Positions 42,403 to 53,847 are shown, numbered from the stretch's first letter. The stretch: DNA of 64,000 nt from CAWAYR01 sp050250955 (GCA_050250955.1 JBFWNR010000013.1:1-64000); one strand, 5' to 3'. Numbers and translations are program-made. The notes: generated from the letters alone by a model not told the origin.

Positions 42403-43382
42403 TGTCGCGGCGACCCCGCGGGGGGTGAGGGCTCACCGGCCGGTGCCCGCTGACGGGCCGACGAGGGCGCGGGGTCGAGCCGCAGGAAGCGCGCCGCGTT
42501 GTCGTGGAGGATGTCCCGCTCCTGCTCGTCGGTCAGGAAGGGCGCCTGGCGAATCGACGCGATCCCGGCCCCGATCTTCTCGGGCCATCGCATCTGATCG
42601 GATCCGAACATGATGCGCTTGGCCAGCCCGGCGCGGACCAGCGCCTGCAGGTAGTCGTAGAACGCCTCGCGGGGCAGCAGCCAGGTGATCGTGGACACGT
42701 CGGCCTGCAACTGCGGGTACTGGGACATCATCGCGATCATCTCGTCGCGGAAGGGATAACCGGCGTTCTCCACGAAGATCCGCAGGTCGGGGTGGCGCAC
42801 CAGCACGTCTTCGAGCAGGAGCGGGCTGCCGGCCGCCGATCGGAAGCCCGGCAGCATCGGCCCGATGCCCAGCGTGTGGATGAGCACGGGGACGTCGTAC
42901 TCGTCGGCGAGGGCGAAGTAGGGCTCGAGGCGCGGATCGTCGGGCCGGACGCCGTTCAGCTGAACGGCGATTTCGCCGACCCCTGCGAGGCGCCCGGCGG
43001 CGTAGTCGGCCCGCAGCGCGTCAGCCGGCGGGTGACCGGGTTCGAGGATGAAGGGCGAGGGAATGAACCGCCCGGGCGCTGCGGCCACCCACGCCTTGAC
43101 GGTGTCCGGGTCACCACTCAGGAAACCCTTGACGACATTGTGGCGATCCATCGCGGCCAGCGTCCGGCGCAGCGACTCCTCGGCGGTCGCCGCGGCGTGC
43201 CCCTCGCCGGTGCACGGCGCCGGACGACAGAGAGCCGGCGCCCCGGCCGGCACGTGGGAGGGCTCGTGCGCGTGCATGTGCATGTCGATGATCGGCGCCG
43301 GCTGCGCCGAGAGCGCTGCGGTGCCGAACGGCAGCCACAGCGCCAATGCCAGGACGGTCGAGGTGGGATGCAGGCAGTTCAT
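42399..43382 (-). CDS. Exported amidohydrolase family 2 (TIM-barrel) protein
   Basis: 327 residues with a signal peptide (about 1-27, ending LSAQ). The metal-binding HMH lies in IIDMHMHAHE (H35, H37); VLIHTLGIGP, FVENAGYPF and IMFGSDQMRW supply the later ligands expected for the amidohydrolase-2 or decarboxylase group. It might hydrolyse a lactone or C-N bond or decarboxylate an aromatic acid; the family is too broad to choose. The Pro/Ala-rich last 20 residues are probably disordered. The start is ATG at 43382. The promoter would lie in the gap of about 140 bp shared with fumC. Confidence 0.8.
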   Translation of the reverse strand: MNCLHPTSTVLALALWLPFGTAALSAQPAPIIDMHMHAHEPSHVPAGAPALCRPAPCTGEGHAAATAEESLRRTLAAMDRHNVVKGFLSGDPDTVKAWVAAAPGRFIPSPFILEPGHPPADALRADYAAGRLAGVGEIAVQLNGVRPDDPRLEPYFALADEYDVPVLIHTLGIGPMLPGFRSAAGSPLLLEDVLVRHPDLRIFVENAGYPFRDEMIAMMSQYPQLQADVSTITWLLPREAFYDYLQALVRAGLAKRIMFGSDQMRWPEKIGAGIASIRQAPFLTDEQERDILHDNAARFLRLDPAPSSARQRAPAGEPSPPAGSPRH

Positions 43383-43510
43383 GATCGCCTCCTTGGTGAA
43401 CAGACGACGACACGGCCAGAGTGGTCCCTGCCGATCGTGCCGCGTCGAGCCGGTCCGGCTGGCGTGGCTCGCGGCGGACGCCCCGGCTCAGCTGCGTCGC
43501 CGTGGCGCGC

Positions 43511-43516
43511 TAAGCT
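43511..43516 (+). promoter_or_regulatory. -10-like hexamer in front of fumC
   Basis: TAAGCT ends 7 nt before the ATG at 43524. The spacing fits a leaderless transcript. A GGGA between them could also act as a weak ribosome site, so this is less clear than the TATAAT cases. Confidence 0.3.
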
Positions 43517-43523
43517 GGGACGG

Positions 43524-44915
<1,392 letters not shown>

Positions 44916-44917
44916 GC

Positions 44918-44934
44918 GCCGCGCCTGGCGCGGC
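44918..44934 (+). terminator. Candidate hairpin after fumC
   Basis: GCCGCG (44918-44923) and CGCGGC (44929-44934) form a 6-bp GC stem with a CCTGG loop just after the fumC stop codon. No T-tract follows. Confidence 0.25.
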
Positions 44935-45049
44935 CGCACGTGCCGCCCCGTCGTCCAACCGTCTCGGCGTCGGGTAAGCTGTCGGCTGGCCGTTCCGAGC
45001 GCGGTCGTCGTCGGAACCGTCCGCCCGCGGCCAGCGAGGTGCCTGCTCC

Positions 45050-47365
45050 GTGACCGATCCCGTCGCTCTCGAGCGCCTCGGGACTGCGCTCGCCGGCCGC
45101 TACCGGATGGTCCGCGAGCTGGGCCGCGGCGGGATGGCCACGGTCTACCTCGCCGACGATCCCCGGCACCGGCGCCAGGTGGCCGTGAAGGTGCTGCATC
45201 CGGCGCTCGCCGCCGCGATCGGGTCGACGCGGTTCGTCCGCGAGATCGGGATCGCCGCCAGGCTCAGCCATCCGCACATCCTGCCGCTCTTCGACTCGGG
45301 TGACGCCGACGGCTTCCTGTACTACGTCATGCCGTTCGTGCCCGGCGCGTCGCTCCGGCAGCGCCTGCTCCATGCGACCCGCCTCCCGCTCGCGGCCGCC
45401 GTCCGCATCGTCGAACAGGTGGCCTCCGCACTGGCCTATGCCCACGAGCAGGGCATCGTCCACCGCGACATCAAGCCCGAGAACATCCTGCTCAGCAACG
45501 ACCAGGCGGTGGTCGCCGACTTCGGGATCGCCCGGGTGATCCCCGCCGTGGCCGACGGAGGCGGCGGGCGGACCGAGACGTCGACGTCGGCCCCGACCGC
45601 CGGCCCGGCGACCATCGCCGACGCCGCCGAGCTGACCGGCAGCGGCCTCGCGATCGGCACCCCGGCCTATATGAGCCCCGAGCAGGCGTTCGGACAGCCC
45701 GTCGACGGTCGCACCGACGTCTACGCGCTGGGCTGTGTGCTGTTCGAGATGCTGGCGGGCCGGCCGCCGTTCCGGGCCGGCACGCCGCAGGCGGTGCTGG
45801 CGCAACACGCCGTCGAGGCGGTGCCGAGCCTGCGCGGGCTGTGCCCCGACCTGCCGCTGTTCGCCGAGCGCGCCGTGACCCGGGCCCTGGCCAAGGCCCC
45901 GGCCAGCCGCTTCGCGTCGCCGGTCGACCTGGCCGAGACCCTGCGCGCCGAGCGGGTGGTCGCGCCGGTCGGCCGCAAGCGGATCGCCGTCCTGCCGCCC
46001 GTGAACGTGACCAACGACCCGGATCAGCAGTTCCTGGTGCTCGGCCTCCACGAAACGCTCATCTCGCACCTGGCGCGGGGCGACGTCGCGGTGCTCGCCC
46101 GCGCGTCGGTGCTGCACTGTCACCACGCCGATCGGCCGGTCAGGGACGTCTGTCGCGAACTGGCGGTCGATGCCGTGGTCGAGTCGTCGCTGCTGCGCAG
46201 CGGCGACCTGGTGGCGGTGCACGCCCGGCTCATCGACGGGGCCACCGAAGAAGGCGTCTGGTCGACTTCCGACGAAGGTGAGGTGCGCGACATCCTGTCG
46301 GTCTACCGGCGCCTGGGCGCCTCGATGGCGACGGCGGTGGACGGAGCGCCGGCACCGCCACGCTGGTCGGGCGCGCGCCCTGCCGTGGATCCGGTCGCCT
46401 ACGAGAAGTACCTGCGAGGACGCGTCTACCAGCAGAGCTTCAATCCGCACGATCTCGACCGGGCGTTGCGATACTACGAGGCGGCGCTGGCGATCCAGCC
46501 GGACTACGCGCCTGCCCACGCCGGGACCGCCCTGGTCTGGGGATCGAAGATCGTCCTGGGCCTGGTGCCGGCGCTCGAGGCCGGGCCGCGCTACCGGGAG
46601 ACGGCGGCGCGCGCCGTCGCCCTCGACCCCGGGCTGGCGGAGGGACACCAGGCCCTGGCGCAGGTGTACTTCGCGTTCGAGTTCGACTGGGAGCGCGCCG
46701 AGGCGTCGTTCCAGCGGGCGATCGAGCTGGATCCCAACGAGCCCCAGACGCGGATCTTCTATTCCCATCTGCTCGCCACCCTGCGCCGGACCGAGGAGAG
46801 CGACCAGCAGATCCGGCGTGCGCTCGAGATCGATCCGTTCAATCCGTTCACCGAGCTCCTCTACGGCGTCCAGCTGGGACTCACCGGCCGCTACGCGCAG
46901 TCGCTCGAACAGCTCGCCGCGGTGCCGCCCAACCCGCTCGGCGCGCTGGGCCTGGCGGTCGGCCACTTTCACCTCGGGCAGCATGCCGAGGGGCTGCGGC
47001 ACTACCTGCGCCATTTCGAGATGCTCGGCGATCAGGCGATGGTCTCGGCGCTGGGCTCGGCCGGCGCCGACCCCAAGGCTGCGATGATTCGCGGCGCCGA
47101 GGTCCTCGTCGAACGGTCCAGGCACGCGTTCGTGAAACCCAACCACATCGTGCATCTCTTCTCGTGGGGCGGTGATCTCGACCGGGCGATCGAGTGGCTC
47201 GAACGGTCGTATCGCATGCGGGACCACGAAGTGGCGTACGTCGGGACGCTGGGCTCGCCGCCCGAGCTCCGGGCCGACCCCAGGTTCCAGGCGCTGGCGC
47301 GGGCCTTGCGATTGCCGTGGTCGGATCCGACGCCTAGATCTGACCGACACCAGGGCCGCTCGTGA
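45050..47365 (+). CDS. Ser/Thr protein kinase with TolB-like and TPR domains, no transmembrane helix
   Basis: 771 residues. The kinase domain (about 18-300) has the glycine loop GRGGMA, the ATP lysine K47, HRDIKPEN (D140), DFG (157-159) and GTPAYMSPEQ, all intact. It is followed by a TolB/FlgO-like segment (IAVLPPVNVTNDPDQQFL) and about five TPR-like repeats to the end. Unlike most of these acidobacterial kinases there is no hydrophobic segment, so it should be soluble. The start is GTG at 45050 with a GAGG site about 9 nt upstream. The 3' end overlaps the convergent acyl-CoA synthetase gene by 32 bp. Confidence 0.88.
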   Translation: MTDPVALERLGTALAGRYRMVRELGRGGMATVYLADDPRHRRQVAVKVLHPALAAAIGSTRFVREIGIAARLSHPHILPLFDSGDADGFLYYVMPFVPGASLRQRLLHATRLPLAAAVRIVEQVASALAYAHEQGIVHRDIKPENILLSNDQAVVADFGIARVIPAVADGGGGRTETSTSAPTAGPATIADAAELTGSGLAIGTPAYMSPEQAFGQPVDGRTDVYALGCVLFEMLAGRPPFRAGTPQAVLAQHAVEAVPSLRGLCPDLPLFAERAVTRALAKAPASRFASPVDLAETLRAERVVAPVGRKRIAVLPPVNVTNDPDQQFLVLGLHETLISHLARGDVAVLARASVLHCHHADRPVRDVCRELAVDAVVESSLLRSGDLVAVHARLIDGATEEGVWSTSDEGEVRDILSVYRRLGASMATAVDGAPAPPRWSGARPAVDPVAYEKYLRGRVYQQSFNPHDLDRALRYYEAALAIQPDYAPAHAGTALVWGSKIVLGLVPALEAGPRYRETAARAVALDPGLAEGHQALAQVYFAFEFDWERAEASFQRAIELDPNEPQTRIFYSHLLATLRRTEESDQQIRRALEIDPFNPFTELLYGVQLGLTGRYAQSLEQLAAVPPNPLGALGLAVGHFHLGQHAEGLRHYLRHFEMLGDQAMVSALGSAGADPKAAMIRGAEVLVERSRHAFVKPNHIVHLFSWGGDLDRAIEWLERSYRMRDHEVAYVGTLGSPPELRADPRFQALARALRLPWSDPTPRSDRHQGRS

Positions 47366-49481
47366 CGGCGGTGGCGGGCGTGGCCTCGACGCGGATCCGC
47401 GCGTCGATGGCGACGACGCCTTCGCCCGGCGGAAACGCCGACAGCGGGTTGAGGTCGAGCTCCTGGATTTCGGGATGCTCCCCCACCATGCGGTCGACGC
47501 GCAGGATGGTGTCGACGAGCGCTGCCGTGTCGGCCGGCGGAGCGCCGCGGAACCCGTCGAGCAGGGCCCGGCCGCGGATCTGGTGCAGCATGTCGCGGGC
47601 GTCGACGTCGGTGAGCGGGTGGACCCTGAACACGACGTCCTTCCACAACTCGACGTTGACGCCGCCGATGCCGAACGCGAGCAGTGCGCCGAAGCCGGCC
47701 GCCTGGGTCATGCCGACGTAGGTCTCGACGCCGCCGGCGGCCATCTGCTGGATGACGGCGCCCTCGAACGCGGCGCCGCCACCGTGCGCGTCGAGCCCCT
47801 GCCGCACCGCGTCGAAGGCGCGCCGCACGTCGTCGTCGGACGACAAGCCGAGCCGGACGCCGCCGACCTCGGTCTTGTGCAGCACCTGACGCGACAGCAG
47901 CTTGAGCGCCACCGGATAGCCGATGGCCCGGGCCGCCTCCACCGCCTCGGGCGCGCTGCCGGCCACCCGGGTCTGCGGCACGCGGATGCCGTACGCCCGC
48001 AGCACCGTCCGGACCTGGTCCGGAGACAGCCAGCCGCTGCCGGCGCGCTGCAGCACGGCGCGCGCCTGGTCGGGCGCCACGTCGGCCAGTTCCGGGACGG
48101 TGCCCTCGCGGCGCTGGAGCCACTGCCCGTAGCGGGCGGCACGCGCCAGCGCCAGCACGGCCCCTTCGGGGAAGGCGTAGGCGGGCACCCTGGCCTCGCG
48201 CAGCACCTTGACCGCGGCCGGCACGCCGTGGGTGCCCATCAGGCAGGCGGCGATCGGCTTGGCGGCGCCGTGGGCCGCCCGGCGGATGGCGTCAGCGACG
48301 TCGCACGCCTCGGCCACCATGGCCGGCACGAACAGCACCAGCAGCGCGTCGAGCTGGTCGTCGGCGAGCAGGATGCGCAGCGCCTGCTCGTAGTCGGCGG
48401 CCGAGGCGCTGGCGAGCATGTCCACCGGGTTGGCCACCGACGCCGCCGCCGGCAGGAACGCGCGCAGCGAGTCGATGGACCGCTCGGCGAGCGGCGCCAC
48501 TGTCAGGCCGCGCCCCTCGCAGGCGTCCGAGGCCATGATGCCGGGCCCGCCGCCGTTGGTGAGGATGCCGATGCGGAGGCCCGCCGGCACCGGCTGGCTG
48601 GCGAGCAGCACGGTCAGGTCGAACAACTCCTCCATCGTGTCGGTCCGCATCACGCCGGCCTGGCCGAGCAGCGCGTCGACGGCGACGTCCATGCCGGCCA
48701 GCGCCCCGGTGTGCGACGACGCGGCGCGGGCCCCGGCGGCGGTCCGGCCGCTCTTGACGACCACGATCGGCTTGCGCCGCGACACCCGGCGGGCGATGCG
48801 CATGAAGCGCGCCGGATTGCCGAAGCTCTCCAGATACAGGAGGATGACGCGCGTCGCCGCGTCGTCCTCCCAGTATTCCAGCAGGTCGTTGCCCGAGACG
48901 TCGGCCTTGTTGCCGGTGCTGGCGAACTGGCTGATGCCGATGCCGAGATCGCTGGCGTGGTCGAGCAGGGCCAGGGCCACCGCGCCGGATTGCGACGCAA
49001 TCGCCACCGGGCCGGCCGGCGGCCAGGTGGGCGCGAAGGTGGCGTTCAGGAGCACCGCGGGCTCGGTGTTGAGCAGCCCCAGGCAGTTGGGGCCGAGCAT
49101 ACGCACCCCGTGGGCGCGGACCTGCCTGACGAGCTCGTCCTGGCGGGCCTTGCCCTCGGCGCCCATCTCGGCGAACCCGGCGGTGATGACCACCAGCCCG
49201 CCAACGCCGCGCCTGAGGCAGGCCGCGACGGCGTCGACCACCGCCGGCTGCGGCACCACGACGATCGCCAGGTCGACCGCTTCGGGCACGGCGTCGATCG
49301 ACGGGTACGCCGGGACCGACTGCACGGCGCGCGCGGCCGGATTCACCGGGTAGATGGGCCCCGGGAACCCGCGCGTGATCAGGTTGTGGAAGACCTCGCC
49401 GGCAATCGAGCCGCGGTGGCGCGACGCGCCGACGACGGCGATCGAGCGTGGGCGAAACAGCGGATCCAGTGACGCGTTCAT
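47334..49481 (-). CDS. ADP-forming acetate/acyl-CoA synthetase
   Basis: 715 residues in the single-chain NDP-forming acyl-CoA synthetase arrangement. It comprises a CoA-binding Rossmann domain (SIAVVGASRHRGSIAGEV near 10), succinyl-CoA-synthetase-like alpha domains (IASQSGAVALALLDHA; SSHTGALAG) and a C-terminal ATP-grasp domain (LKLLSRQVLHKTEVGGV). It would convert acyl-CoA plus ADP and phosphate to acid plus ATP, or the reverse. No GNAT domain is fused. The ATG at 49481 has a GGAG site; an upstream in-frame start would add 39 unsupported residues. Its neighbours give no hint of the acid used. Confidence 0.85.
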   Translation of the reverse strand: MNASLDPLFRPRSIAVVGASRHRGSIAGEVFHNLITRGFPGPIYPVNPAARAVQSVPAYPSIDAVPEAVDLAIVVVPQPAVVDAVAACLRRGVGGLVVITAGFAEMGAEGKARQDELVRQVRAHGVRMLGPNCLGLLNTEPAVLLNATFAPTWPPAGPVAIASQSGAVALALLDHASDLGIGISQFASTGNKADVSGNDLLEYWEDDAATRVILLYLESFGNPARFMRIARRVSRRKPIVVVKSGRTAAGARAASSHTGALAGMDVAVDALLGQAGVMRTDTMEELFDLTVLLASQPVPAGLRIGILTNGGGPGIMASDACEGRGLTVAPLAERSIDSLRAFLPAAASVANPVDMLASASAADYEQALRILLADDQLDALLVLFVPAMVAEACDVADAIRRAAHGAAKPIAACLMGTHGVPAAVKVLREARVPAYAFPEGAVLALARAARYGQWLQRREGTVPELADVAPDQARAVLQRAGSGWLSPDQVRTVLRAYGIRVPQTRVAGSAPEAVEAARAIGYPVALKLLSRQVLHKTEVGGVRLGLSSDDDVRRAFDAVRQGLDAHGGGAAFEGAVIQQMAAGGVETYVGMTQAAGFGALLAFGIGGVNVELWKDVVFRVHPLTDVDARDMLHQIRGRALLDGFRGAPPADTAALVDTILRVDRMVGEHPEIQELDLNPLSAFPPGEGVVAIDARIRVEATPATAVTSGPGVGQI

Positions 49482-49770
49482 CGGCTCCAGTTCTCCGCCG
49501 GCGCCCTTCCCGTAGCCGCGCGCGACTCGGCTCATCGTAACAGCGTGCGCAGGCGCGCGATCGGCGGGCGTCGCACCCGCCGGTGATCGTCGACACATCG
49601 TCGATGGCCGAACCTGGAAGTCATGACGTCCGGGTCGCGGGACGCCACGTCACGGCTCGGCCACCGCAGAAGGATCCGAAGTCCCGCCAGCGCCATTCGA
49701 TGCGGGCCGCGGGGTAAGCGGCGTCGCGGGCGGTCGTTCGGCGTGTCGTGAGTCGCGCCGATGGAAGCCG

Positions 49771-50129
49771 CTAATCGCGAGCGAAGTGACACACCAAGCC
49801 GGTGTTGAACCGATAGCGCGTGGTGCGGTCGTCCCGGTCGAACCGCTGGTCATGCCGGACGAGCCGGCGAGATCACCTGCGACCCATACGGCGAGACGTC
49901 GGCTCAGGAAGATGTCTACGCCGAGGCCCGGTTGCAGGGAGAGGTCGGATATGCCCCAGTCACCGATTCGGTCGAGCCGCCGCTCCCAGATTCCCAACCG
50001 TGGCCCGCCGACCAGCACCTCGACGTAGGGTTGCACCCGGCCGGCCAGTGGCGCCACTCGAGGCCCAGCGTGAAGCGATTGGTACTGGACATCGTATGTA
50101 CCCGACGTCTTACTGGGCCTGAGCGCCAT
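49771..50129 (-). pseudogene. Decayed outer-membrane beta-barrel protein gene
   Basis: One minus-strand frame encodes barrel-type strands (LHAGPRVAPLAGRVQPYVEVLVGG, given here only in outline, then LQPGLGVDIFLSRRLAVWVAGD). After GATCTC near 49870 the match moves to another frame that ends RYRFNTGLVCHFARD and a TAG at 49771-49773. This is the usual shape of small acidobacterial porin-like barrels (GPRV, QPGVGVD, VRVAGDYR, STGVVFRF). The N-terminal part upstream of about 50129 cannot be recovered in one frame and no start is visible. At least one frameshift and loss of the N-terminus make it dead. Confidence 0.65.
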
Positions 50130-50221
50130 GACGACCAGCCGGCAGGTGCCGCACGGCCCTCATCGGTATGAACGACGGGGACCGTCACAGGGTGGTCATC
50201 CGACCGGACACGGGCCACGAG

Positions 50222-50660
50222 ATGGATCGCCGTGAACTCTTTCGCCTGCTGAGCCTCTCCGCTCTCGGCGGCGCACCGCCGCCTGCGGAGGCTGGCCGCC
50301 AGCGCGCGCTGCGGCGTTCCTGCCGCAAACCGCATCCGGCGCCGGGTTCGTGCCCGACGTCGAGATGCTGTTGACCGCAGCTCCCCACGAAGTAGCGGCG
50401 CTGCCCGGAGCGCCGACGCGTGCATGGCGCCGTGGGTAGAAGGTGCGGGTGCGCTTCGCCAACCAGCTCGCCGAAGACTCGATCGTCCAACGGCAGGCTT
50501 GCACGCGCCCGAGCGCGCCGACGGCCATCCCCGTCTGGCCATCGGCCCCGGTCGCGACGGGTCGAACGCGCGCATCTACAAGCTGGCGTGGGGCGGTGAC
50601 GTGCCGCTGACCGTGATCGGCGGTGACGGCGGGCTCCTGGACGCGCCGCCTGTCCTTTGA
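50222..50660 (+). pseudogene. Decayed multicopper oxidase gene
   Basis: Starting at ATG 50222 with a Tat-like N-terminus (MDRRELFRLLSLSALGGA), the signal shifts frame at about 50300 into FVPDVEMLLTAAPHEVAALPG and hits a stop, then continues with VRVRFANQLAEDSIV. In a third frame follow APERADGHPRLAIGPG and, after a jump, IYKLAWGGDVPLTVIGGDGGLL. These blocks follow the order of the CotA/bilirubin-oxidase-like cupredoxin domains, but the copper-ligand HxH segments are lost and a large internal part is deleted. It is a relic; 50661-50828 holds only the promoter of the next gene. Confidence 0.7.
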
Positions 50661-50813
50661 TCGTGGTCCCCCCGATCCAGGCTGGAGAGCCCAGGGTGGA
50701 GAGCTGAACGCGTCACCGGCATCGTGGGATTTCCCACCTACAGGTGTGGCCGCACTGGACGATTTCCGCAACTCATCGATCCCCAGGCCGGTCCGACGCC
50801 GTGCGCACACCGG

Positions 50814-50819
50814 TATAAT
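50814..50819 (+). promoter_or_regulatory. Perfect -10 hexamer TATAAT, probable leaderless start of kinase gene
   Basis: TATAAT ends 9 nt before the GTG start at 50829 with no ribosome binding site between. The surrounding TATAATCGCCGCC string is the same as at 39093 before tldD. Confidence 0.5.
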
Positions 50820-50828
50820 CGCCGCCGC

Positions 50829-53621
50829 GTGCCGCTGAGCCCCGGATCGCGTGTCGGGCCGTACGAGATCGTCGCGCCGCTCGGCAAGGGCGGGATGGGC
50901 GAGGTCTACCGCGCGCGCGACCTGATTCTCAACCGCAGCGTCGCCATCAAGATTCTTCCCGACGGCTTCGGCGCCGATACCGATCGCGTCGCTCGCTTCC
51001 AGCGCGAGGCACAAGTCCTCGCATCGCTGAATCATCCGCACATCGCCGCCATTTACGGAGTCGAGGAGGTCGGCGACCCGTCGATGCATGGACATCCCGC
51101 GCGCGCCCTCATTCTGGAACTGGTCGAAGGCGACACGCTTGCGGTGCGCATCAGGCGCGGTCGATTGCCAGTGGCCGACGCGCTGGCGCTGGCGCGGCAG
51201 CTCACCGACGCGCTGGAGGCCGCCCACGAACGCGGCATCGTGCACCGCGACCTGAAGCCCGCCAACATCATCGTCACGCCAGACGGCGCTGCGAAGGTCC
51301 TCGATTTCGGCCTGGCAAAGATCACGAGTGCGGAACCATTCGAGGCGGACAGTTCGCACTCTCCGACCCTGACCGTTCACGGCACTCGCGAGGGCGTCAT
51401 TCTCGGCACCGCGGCGTACATGAGCCCCGAACAGGCCAAGGGCCGCGCCGCGGATCGGCGGGCGGACGTGTGGTCCTTCGGAGTCATCCTCTTCGAAATG
51501 CTGACCGCGACGCAGCTCTTCGAAGGCGGCGATGTCTCCACCACGCTGGCGCAGGTTCTGACCAAAGAACCTGAGTGGGATCGATTGCCGGCCGACCTGC
51601 CGGCGCCGATCCTCAGACTGCTGCGACGATGTCTGGAGAAGGATCCCCGGCGACGGCTCGATTCCGCCGCCGTTGCGCGTATGGAGATCGACGAGGGCTT
51701 GTCCCCCGCGACAGCACGTGGCGAGGCGCCGGCCCGGCTGTCTGCGCGCCGCGCGGCGGCATGGGCGACAGCCGCCGCGGCGGCGGCTGCCCTCGTCACA
51801 ATCGGCACCACTCGATCGCTGTTGGACACCGCGGCGCAGGAGCCGGCGGTGATCTCCCGGTTCGCGATCACACAGCCGCCTTCGCAGCAAATACCGCCCA
51901 TCCTGCTCGACCGCGACCTGGCGATATCGCCCGACGGCCGGCGCCTCGTCTATCGCATCGGCGGATCCACCACCGGCGGCCCGCTCGCCCTGCGATCGCT
52001 GGACGCGCTCGACGCGCATGTGCTGCCCGGCATCGACAACGCTCGCGCGCCGTTCTTCTCACCCGATGGCCGCTGGATTGGATTCTTTACCGGCTCCGAA
52101 CAGAACGCCGGTGCTGAGCTGAAGAAGATCTCGACCGAAGGTGGCCTGCCGATAAGTCTCGGTCAGGGGACGGAGTTCGGGAATGCCAGCGCCACCTGGT
52201 CCACTGACGACACGATTGTCGTGGCGAGCACCGAGGGGCGCCTGCTCCGGGTGCCGGCGGCCGGCGGCCCGCCGGCGCCGCTTGGCCCGTCAGCCGATGA
52301 GCCGCTCTCGGGCGTCGCCTACCTGTCGATGCTGCCCGCGGGCCGGGGCCTGCTGTTCACCAGTATGGCTCGAGGCACCTGGTTTACCAGCGCCAGCGAC
52401 GCACAGGTGGCCGTTCTCGATCTGAAGAGCGGCGAGCGCAAGGTCTTGATTGGCGGGAGTGCGCCAACGTATGTGCCGGCGTCCGCAGACAACGGCTATC
52501 TGGTCTTCGCGTCGGAGCGGACCTTGTTCGCGATTCGTTTCGATCTCAACGACCTGAGCGTGCGCGGCGATCCCGTGCCCCTGGTCGACGACGTCGCGAT
52601 GGCGCCTCTCGGCGCCGTCAACTATGACGTCGCACGGAACGGAACATTGGTCTACGTTCCGTCCGCCGCTGCAGGCTCCCGCTCGCTGGTGTGGGTCGAT
52701 CGGGACGGGCGCGAGACCCCAGCGGGATTGCCGTCGCGCGCGTATGCGTTCGTGCGGCTTGCACCAGACGGAACGAAGGCTGCCATAACCACACTGGAGG
52801 ATCGGCGCATCTGGATCGGCGACCTTCGTCGACACACGTTGCGCCGTCTGACCTTGGGCTCGAGCGATGACGGCTGGCCGATTTGGACGCGCGACGGCCG
52901 TGCCATCATCTTCAATTCAGATCGCGAAGGGGGTTTCAATCTGTACTTGCAGCCGGCGGACGGATCGGGATCAGCCGTGCGCTTGACGACCGGTCCGAAC
53001 TACTTGTTTCCGAATTCCCTGACGCCCGACGGCCGACACCTGATCGCCGCCGAGGGCTCGTCGCAAACACTCCTCGACGTCGTGTTGTTGCAGGCCAGCG
53101 GGGCACCGCAGACAGGCGATTCGGCGGCTGATTCCCCCGCCCTGTCGTTCGCGATGGTGCGGCCTGTCGTCAAGAGCAAGGCGAGGGAATACAACGGGAT
53201 CGCGTCTCCCGACGGACGGTTCGTCGCGTACCAATCGAACGAATCAGGACGCAGCGAGGTGTATGTCAAGCCGCTGACGACCACGTCGGACGTACGCTGG
53301 CAGGTCTCAACCGCTGGGGGGTCCTCGCCGCTCTGGGCGCCGAAGGGTGGCGAACTCTACTATCGGGATTTGACGAACGCGGTGCTCGCGGTGCCGTACG
53401 AGATCGACGGCATCACGTGGCACGCCGGTACGCCGACCACGGTGCTCGACTCGAGGTACGCGGCCCCGACCGACATGTTCAACTACGATATCTCGCCGGA
53501 CGGCCGGCGGTTTCTGATGTTCAAGGACACCGGTCGCGACGACGCCACCGCGACCACTGCCAGCATCGTGATCGTGCTCAACTGGGTAGAGGAGCTGCGA
53601 CGTCGCCTGCCGGCACCGTAG
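50829..53621 (+). CDS. Ser/Thr protein kinase with C-terminal WD40/TolB-type propeller
   Basis: 930 residues. The cytoplasmic kinase domain (about 10-275) has GKGGMGEVYRA, K41, HRDLKPAN (D141), DFG (159-161) and GTAAYMSPEQAKG. A transmembrane helix (about 335-357, Ala-rich) leads to an extracytoplasmic propeller of PD40/TolB-type blades (LAISPDGRRLVYR, FSPDGRWIGFF, FNSDREGGFNLYLQP, IASPDGRFVAYQSN, ISPDGRRFLMF). This kinase-propeller architecture is common in Acidobacteriota and presumably senses an envelope signal. Starting at GTG 50829 gives the standard N-terminus (PLSPGSRVGPYEI); no Shine-Dalgarno site is present. Confidence 0.92.
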   Translation: MPLSPGSRVGPYEIVAPLGKGGMGEVYRARDLILNRSVAIKILPDGFGADTDRVARFQREAQVLASLNHPHIAAIYGVEEVGDPSMHGHPARALILELVEGDTLAVRIRRGRLPVADALALARQLTDALEAAHERGIVHRDLKPANIIVTPDGAAKVLDFGLAKITSAEPFEADSSHSPTLTVHGTREGVILGTAAYMSPEQAKGRAADRRADVWSFGVILFEMLTATQLFEGGDVSTTLAQVLTKEPEWDRLPADLPAPILRLLRRCLEKDPRRRLDSAAVARMEIDEGLSPATARGEAPARLSARRAAAWATAAAAAAALVTIGTTRSLLDTAAQEPAVISRFAITQPPSQQIPPILLDRDLAISPDGRRLVYRIGGSTTGGPLALRSLDALDAHVLPGIDNARAPFFSPDGRWIGFFTGSEQNAGAELKKISTEGGLPISLGQGTEFGNASATWSTDDTIVVASTEGRLLRVPAAGGPPAPLGPSADEPLSGVAYLSMLPAGRGLLFTSMARGTWFTSASDAQVAVLDLKSGERKVLIGGSAPTYVPASADNGYLVFASERTLFAIRFDLNDLSVRGDPVPLVDDVAMAPLGAVNYDVARNGTLVYVPSAAAGSRSLVWVDRDGRETPAGLPSRAYAFVRLAPDGTKAAITTLEDRRIWIGDLRRHTLRRLTLGSSDDGWPIWTRDGRAIIFNSDREGGFNLYLQPADGSGSAVRLTTGPNYLFPNSLTPDGRHLIAAEGSSQTLLDVVLLQASGAPQTGDSAADSPALSFAMVRPVVKSKAREYNGIASPDGRFVAYQSNESGRSEVYVKPLTTTSDVRWQVSTAGGSSPLWAPKGGELYYRDLTNAVLAVPYEIDGITWHAGTPTTVLDSRYAAPTDMFNYDISPDGRRFLMFKDTGRDDATATTASIVIVLNWVEELRRRLPAP

Positions 53622-53847
53622 GTCGTCGATTCACCGCGGGTGTTGCCGACGAACCCCAGCGTCCGACGGCATCGCGGCGATGACCACGAACGCATTGATG
53701 GTCAAGGACATCGTTGTTCTCCCGAGGCAACCGTTCGAGTTGCCGGAGTTCAGAGTTTGAGGACACCGGACGCACCCAGCGCCCCCCTTCGACCGGGACG
53801 GGGCACGAAATGAGGCGCGGTGAACGCGCTCGGGGAACTGAAGGGAT

